36,839 bases of DNA from an uncultured Acidimicrobiales bacterium. GTDB lineage: Bacteria > Actinomycetota > Acidimicrobiia > Acidimicrobiales > CALAML01. This document shows, piece after piece, positions 34,340 to 36,839 of the stretch. Where the stretch lies: contig CALAML010000266.1 in NCBI GenBank assembly GCA_937925845.1, positions 1 through 36,839 on the forward strand. Reading direction: 5' to 3'. A model generated the notes under the pieces. That model was not told the DNA's origin and did no database searches. It was given only the letters and a program-made list of their open reading frames with translations. Made by a program: the position numbers and the translations under genes. Each line of letters opens with the position of its first letter. Position 1 is the first letter of the stretch.

Positions 34340-34355
34340 GTTACCCGGAGGTAAC
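34340..34355 (+). promoter_or_regulatory. Hairpin overlapping the ribosome binding site of the lipase gene
   Basis: GTTACC (34340-34345) pairs perfectly with GGTAAC (34350-34355) around CGGA. The SD-like GGAGGT at 34347-34352 lies in this loop and 3' arm, 6 bases before the ATG at 34359. The short stem could partly hide the ribosome site. A TTGACT sequence lies further upstream, but no matching -10 was found. Confidence 0.55.
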
Positions 34356-34358
34356 TTA

Positions 34359-35123
34359 ATGCGAACTCCCGTTCTGAAGACACCCGTCCGCTTGATGGCC
34401 CTGTTCAGTGCAGCGGTCATGATCGCCACCCTCCTGGTTGCCGCACCAACGCCGGCAGCCGCCCAAACGGTTGACCATCCCGTCATCGTTGTGGCCGGCA
34501 CCGCGTCGCCAGCGGCCGCTCTTGTGCCACTGCAAGCACGGCTTTTGAACGACGGTTACGACGCCTACATCTACGAGCTGCCGGGCCTGGGTTTCGGAGA
34601 CATCGGCGAAAGCACAGCACCGCTGGTCGGATTTGTCGCCGACATCCTGGCAGCCACCGGGGCCGACAAAGTTGATCTCGTCGCCCACAGCCAGGGCGGG
34701 CTAGTCGCCCGGTACTACATCAAGAACTTGGGCGGCGATGCCACCGTAGACAGCCTGGTCACCCTCGGCACACCGAACAATGGCACGGCATTGGCCAACA
34801 TCGGCAACGTTCTCGGTATCGACGGGATCTGCATCGCTTGCGAGCAGATGTCGATCGGTTCATCGTTCCTCAATGACCTCAACGCTGGCGACGACACCAT
34901 TGGTTCGGTGTCCTACACCAACCTCTATACCAGCTTCGATGAAATCGTCTTCCCCGCCCAAACTGCACGCCTCGACGACGGAGCAACCAACGTCCGCCTG
35001 CAAAGCCAGTGCTGGGCCCGGGTCGTTGGCCACGTCGGCCTCACGCTCGACGGCGCAATCTACAGCGGTGTCGAAGATGCACTCGAGCACCGCCAAATCA
35101 GTTTCAACTGCTGGGCAATCTAA
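34359..35123 (+). CDS. Secreted lipase/esterase (alpha/beta hydrolase, lipase class 2-like)
   Basis: The 254-residue precursor has a signal peptide with a hydrophobic core (residues about 12-30) ending in TPAAAQT. The catalytic triad is Ser111 in VAHSQGG, Asp194 (TSFDEIV) and His225 (VVGHVGL), and the oxyanion segment is VVAGTASP. This fits the short lipase class 2 type, as in Streptomyces and Bacillus. Four Cys (GICIACEQ, QSQCWAR, SFNCWAI) suggest two disulphides. The enzyme likely cleaves lipids outside the cell. The ATG at 34359 has a perfect ribosome site; the earlier ATG at 34338 lies in the hairpin. Confidence 0.9.
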   Translation: MRTPVLKTPVRLMALFSAAVMIATLLVAAPTPAAAQTVDHPVIVVAGTASPAAALVPLQARLLNDGYDAYIYELPGLGFGDIGESTAPLVGFVADILAATGADKVDLVAHSQGGLVARYYIKNLGGDATVDSLVTLGTPNNGTALANIGNVLGIDGICIACEQMSIGSSFLNDLNAGDDTIGSVSYTNLYTSFDEIVFPAQTARLDDGATNVRLQSQCWARVVGHVGLTLDGAIYSGVEDALEHRQISFNCWAI

Positions 35124-35226
35124 AGCCGACCCAAGCCATCCCCCCCTGCAATCCTCGCTGCGCTCAGGCCAGCACGTCTTTAGCGGTGGCCACACTCGAA
35201 CGCCGAATCACTCAGCCGAAGCGGTC

Positions 35227-35427
35227 TCAACTGCGACGCAAGGCACGATCGATAGCAGCCTGATGCTCTTTCTCCGAACGGCGCTCTAGCGCCTCCCGCG
35301 CTGCAGCCGAAAGCGGCTCGCCAGGCGGCACAACCCGCAACCCGACATCAGACTCAGGATCAGTCTCGCTCGATGGAACTCCTATGTACCCACCATAGTC
35401 ATAGCCAGTGACAACCGAGACGGCCAC
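35227..35427 (-). CDS. Hypothetical small protein, doubtful
   Basis: A 66-residue frame from a GTG at 35427. The end is a convincing charged helix (LSAAAREALERRSEKEHQAA), but the first half is not similar to anything known. The open frame extends further upstream into a terminator hairpin (35480), so the start must lie after it. No good ribosome site is seen. It might be a small DNA- or protein-binding helix, or not a gene. Confidence 0.35.
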   Translation of the reverse strand: MAVSVVTGYDYGGYIGVPSSETDPESDVGLRVVPPGEPLSAAAREALERRSEKEHQAAIDRALRRS

Positions 35428-35479
35428 AGTCCCAGCCGGTGCCGGCTCTGGCGCCGAAGCCACCTCGACAACAAGAGAA

Positions 35480-35509
35480 AACCCTCGGCCTCCGAAGAGA
35501 CCGAGGGTT
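35480..35509 (-). terminator. Minus-strand terminator with UUCG loop (family C, copy 1)
   Basis: On the minus strand a 13-bp stem closes on a TTCG tetraloop (CTC-TTCG-GAG at the tip), and the 3' side is followed by TTTTCTCTTGTTG, a T-rich tail. All pairs are Watson-Crick or G-U. It lies 75 bases downstream of the 109-residue gene ending at 35584, so it probably ends that transcript. Confidence 0.75.
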
Positions 35510-35556
35510 CGCAACTTCTACCAAAATGAATGGTCCTTACGGGACACAACTAGAAC
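35480..35556. repeat. Family C structured repeat, copy 1
   Basis: 77 nt: the terminator hairpin plus a 47-nt flank that ends in a small hairpin (GTCC/GGAC) and ACTAGAAC. It is about 88% identical to the copy at 36249 (roughly 8 mismatches and one indel). The differences inside the stem keep pairing, which shows selection on structure. Confidence 0.85.
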
Positions 35557-35583
35557 TCTCGACAGCCGCGGCGGACACCCCGG

Positions 35584-35913
35584 TCACAGTGGGGTAATCG
35601 GCTGATGAGGCTCCCATCCCCAGATCGAGACGAGGACCGGGATCACAAGCGTGAGATCGTCATCGTCGATACGAGCGACGACATCGAAAGACTCGACGGT
35701 GACTGCATTGTCGACTCGGAGCCGACGATGCCCAAGTTCGATGATCTCCAACACATCAAACGCAGACACTAAATAGTCCATGACTTGATCAGTAAGGTCA
35801 TAGCGCAAGAAGTCGTCAGCGGAGTAGAGACCGCGCTCCAAGTCCCGCTGCTCGGGCAGCTGCGAGCGGACCTGGCTTGCGAGCCTTGGCCGCCAGCCAG
35901 GGTCGAGCCGCAA
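35584..35913 (-). CDS. Hypothetical protein, 109 residues
   Basis: A TTG start at 35913 lies 5 bases after the TAG of the preceding gene, so it may be translated by coupling. Contents: an Arg-rich N-terminus, DFLRYDLTDQVMDYLVSAFD, then beta-rich ARIDDDDLTLVIPVLVSIWG. No family is recognised. Together with the 73-residue gene it forms a two-gene unit between family C repeats. Confidence 0.55.
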   Translation of the reverse strand: MRLDPGWRPRLASQVRSQLPEQRDLERGLYSADDFLRYDLTDQVMDYLVSAFDVLEIIELGHRRLRVDNAVTVESFDVVARIDDDDLTLVIPVLVSIWGWEPHQPITPL

Positions 35914-35918
35914 CAGCG

Positions 35919-36140
35919 CTACGCGTCAGCGATTGTGCTGTTGACATCGGCGAGCTGCGCAGCAAGCAGAGCCTCTCGCTCAGCGCTTGTCGCCGCGTTC
36001 GCGTGTACATAGCAATGCCCAGGGTCATAGCTAGCCCGTTCCTCATCGCTCATCTGGTCGAGGTAGGCCATCTCGGCCCGTCGCCCCGCGACCGTCGCCC
36101 GGTCAAACGGCGGCTCTGATTTACCTTCCTTATCTGCCAT
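35919..36140 (-). CDS. Hypothetical protein, 73 residues
   Basis: From the ATG at 36140: a charged N-terminus (MADKEGKSEPPF), a helical region with AEMAYLDQMSDEERASYDPG, a His-Cys segment (GHCYVHANA) and a closing helix rich in Ala and Glu. The frame is open another 30 codons upstream, but GGGG before this ATG and TACACT 6 bases earlier favour 36140, perhaps leaderless. The function is unknown. Confidence 0.55.
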   Translation of the reverse strand: MADKEGKSEPPFDRATVAGRRAEMAYLDQMSDEERASYDPGHCYVHANAATSAEREALLAAQLADVNSTIADA

Positions 36141-36248
36141 ACCCCGAGTGTAGATGCGAGGTGTGACAAGAGTTGACGCCAGCTGTCGACGGCGGGCTGC
36201 CGCCATCAAGCGCGTCTTCGGAAGCGCCAAATGACCCAGTCAACACGA

Positions 36249-36326
36249 AACCCCCGACCTCCGAAGAGACCGAGGGTTCGCTACTTTCGTCAAAATGAAA
36301 TGGTCCTAACGGGACACAACTAGAAC
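36249..36326. repeat. Family C structured repeat, copy 2
   Basis: 78 nt, same order as copy 1: a UUCG-type terminator hairpin readable on the minus strand, then the conserved flank with a GTCC/GGAC hairpin. Compensating G-U and A-U changes in the stem relative to copy 1 keep it fully paired. It lies upstream of the 73-residue gene on the minus strand. The rest of 36141-36443 shows no gene. Confidence 0.8.
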
Positions 36327-36434
36327 CCCGGCACGACTGCGAACATGGCGCTGCGAGGTGGAATGCCCGATGCTGGGCGGTGTTGAACGCTGGTTGCTTC
36401 AAGTTTGCGGCCACTGTTCAATCTTGACTACATT

Positions 36435-36443
36435 CCCCCCCCC
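36435..36443. repeat. Nine-C homopolymer directly before a start codon
   Basis: A run of nine C bases ends at the base before the ATG at 36444. It replaces the normal ribosome site region and has no clear SD. Such tracts are prone to slippage; here the tract is outside the coding region. Confidence 0.8.
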
Positions 36444-36839
36444 ATGAATATACGGCGGGGTATTTCGGTCCTTATTTCTGTGTTTCTGGTGGCGTCGATG
36501 CTGACGCTCACACCACGAACTGGAACTAGTCCAGCGGGGGCACAAGCCCAGCATTGCAACAACCAGCCAGGCACCATCTTCGCTGTCGCTGGCCAAGTAA
36601 CCCAAGGCACCCCCGGCAACGACGTCATTGTCGGCACCACCGGTGCCGATGTGATCCGCTCCGGCGGGGGACGCGACCTGATCTGCAGCTTCGGTGGCAA
36701 CGACAACATCTCCACCCAGGGCGGATCAGCCGAAATCCACGCCGGTCGCGGCTGGGACATCATCAACCTGACCCAAGGATCCCCCACCGCACCCAACACC
36801 GTGTTCGCCGGACCCGGCAACGACACCATTTGGGACTCC
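36444..36839 (+). CDS. Secreted RTX-type calcium-binding repeat protein, N-terminal fragment
   Basis: 132 codons from the ATG at 36444 run off the window edge with no stop. A signal peptide (hydrophobic core about 7-24, ending PAGAQAQ) is followed by glycine/aspartate nonapeptide-like repeats: GTPGNDVIVGTTGADVIRSG, GGGRDLI, FGGNDNIS and AGPGNDTIWDS, as in hemolysin-type RTX proteins that bind calcium and fold outside the cell. A Cys pair lies at about residues 38 and 78. The missing C-terminus decides whether it is an adhesin, enzyme or matrix protein. Confidence 0.8.
   Translation, partial: MNIRRGISVLISVFLVASMLTLTPRTGTSPAGAQAQHCNNQPGTIFAVAGQVTQGTPGNDVIVGTTGADVIRSGGGRDLICSFGGNDNISTQGGSAEIHAGRGWDIINLTQGSPTAPNTVFAGPGNDTIWDS

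Noticed and set aside
35480-36326. Family C repeats as integron attC sites
   Set aside because: No RYYYAAC/GTTRRRY core sites were found in the proper places and no integrase is seen.
36424-36453. TTGACT and an AT-rich AATATA as a promoter of the RTX gene
   Set aside because: The transcription start would fall after the ATG, inside the gene.

Overview
The window is GC-rich, tightly packed bacterial DNA. Its gene content fits a free-living actinobacterium, possibly of the Acidimicrobiia: an F420-type LLM oxidoreductase, a WS/DGAT wax ester synthase, Ku with a free-standing LigD polymerase domain, several SDRs, a CaiB/BaiF CoA-transferase, and likely leaderless starts. This placement is inference, because there is no rRNA or other strong marker gene here. 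No tRNA, rRNA or CRISPR array was seen.

Layout. The left end (1-5542) holds the start of a sulfatase, an acidic membrane-anchored protein, a GlsB/YeaQ-type membrane protein, a class II aldolase and a large secreted protein with three fibronectin-like repeats. A DNA repair block on the minus strand (5568-8611) encodes a LigD-type polymerase, Ku and exonuclease III, followed by two PGPGW membrane proteins. Next come a von Willebrand A lipoprotein, a cytochrome b plus molybdopterin oxidoreductase pair (YedZ/YedY-like), a PqqD-like gene with a partner ORF, an LLM oxidoreductase divergent from a MarR regulator, and a YibE/F membrane protein. A 158-bp IS-derived element then sits exactly at the stop codon of an SDR gene, which is followed upstream by a WS/DGAT with a histone-like lysine tail.

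The most striking block is 20725-25183. It is a three-gene operon with a BcsB-like cell-surface protein, a PgsB/CapB-type Mur-ligase-like amide ligase, and a PgsC/CapC-type membrane protein that carries the PgsC unit twice. This looks like a surface-polymer machine combining poly-gamma-glutamate synthase parts with a cellulose-export-type partner. No PgsA, PgsE or BcsA is present in the window.

The right part (25218-36839) carries an SDR, a Popeye-like cyclic-nucleotide-binding membrane protein, a small P-loop kinase, an NAD-dependent epimerase, a CoA-transferase facing an acyl-CoA ligase, a small lipoprotein, a DUF2855 protein, a VOC/HD gene pair, a secreted lipase, a few unknown small genes, and the start of a secreted RTX-type repeat protein.

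Three families of intergenic palindromic repeats run through the window. Family A has three copies (1.8, 7.6 and 7.7 kb), family B has two copies (29.9 and 31.5 kb), and family C has two copies (35.5 and 36.3 kb; a UUCG-loop terminator with a conserved flank). All starts, functions and repeat families are read from sequence alone, without database searches.
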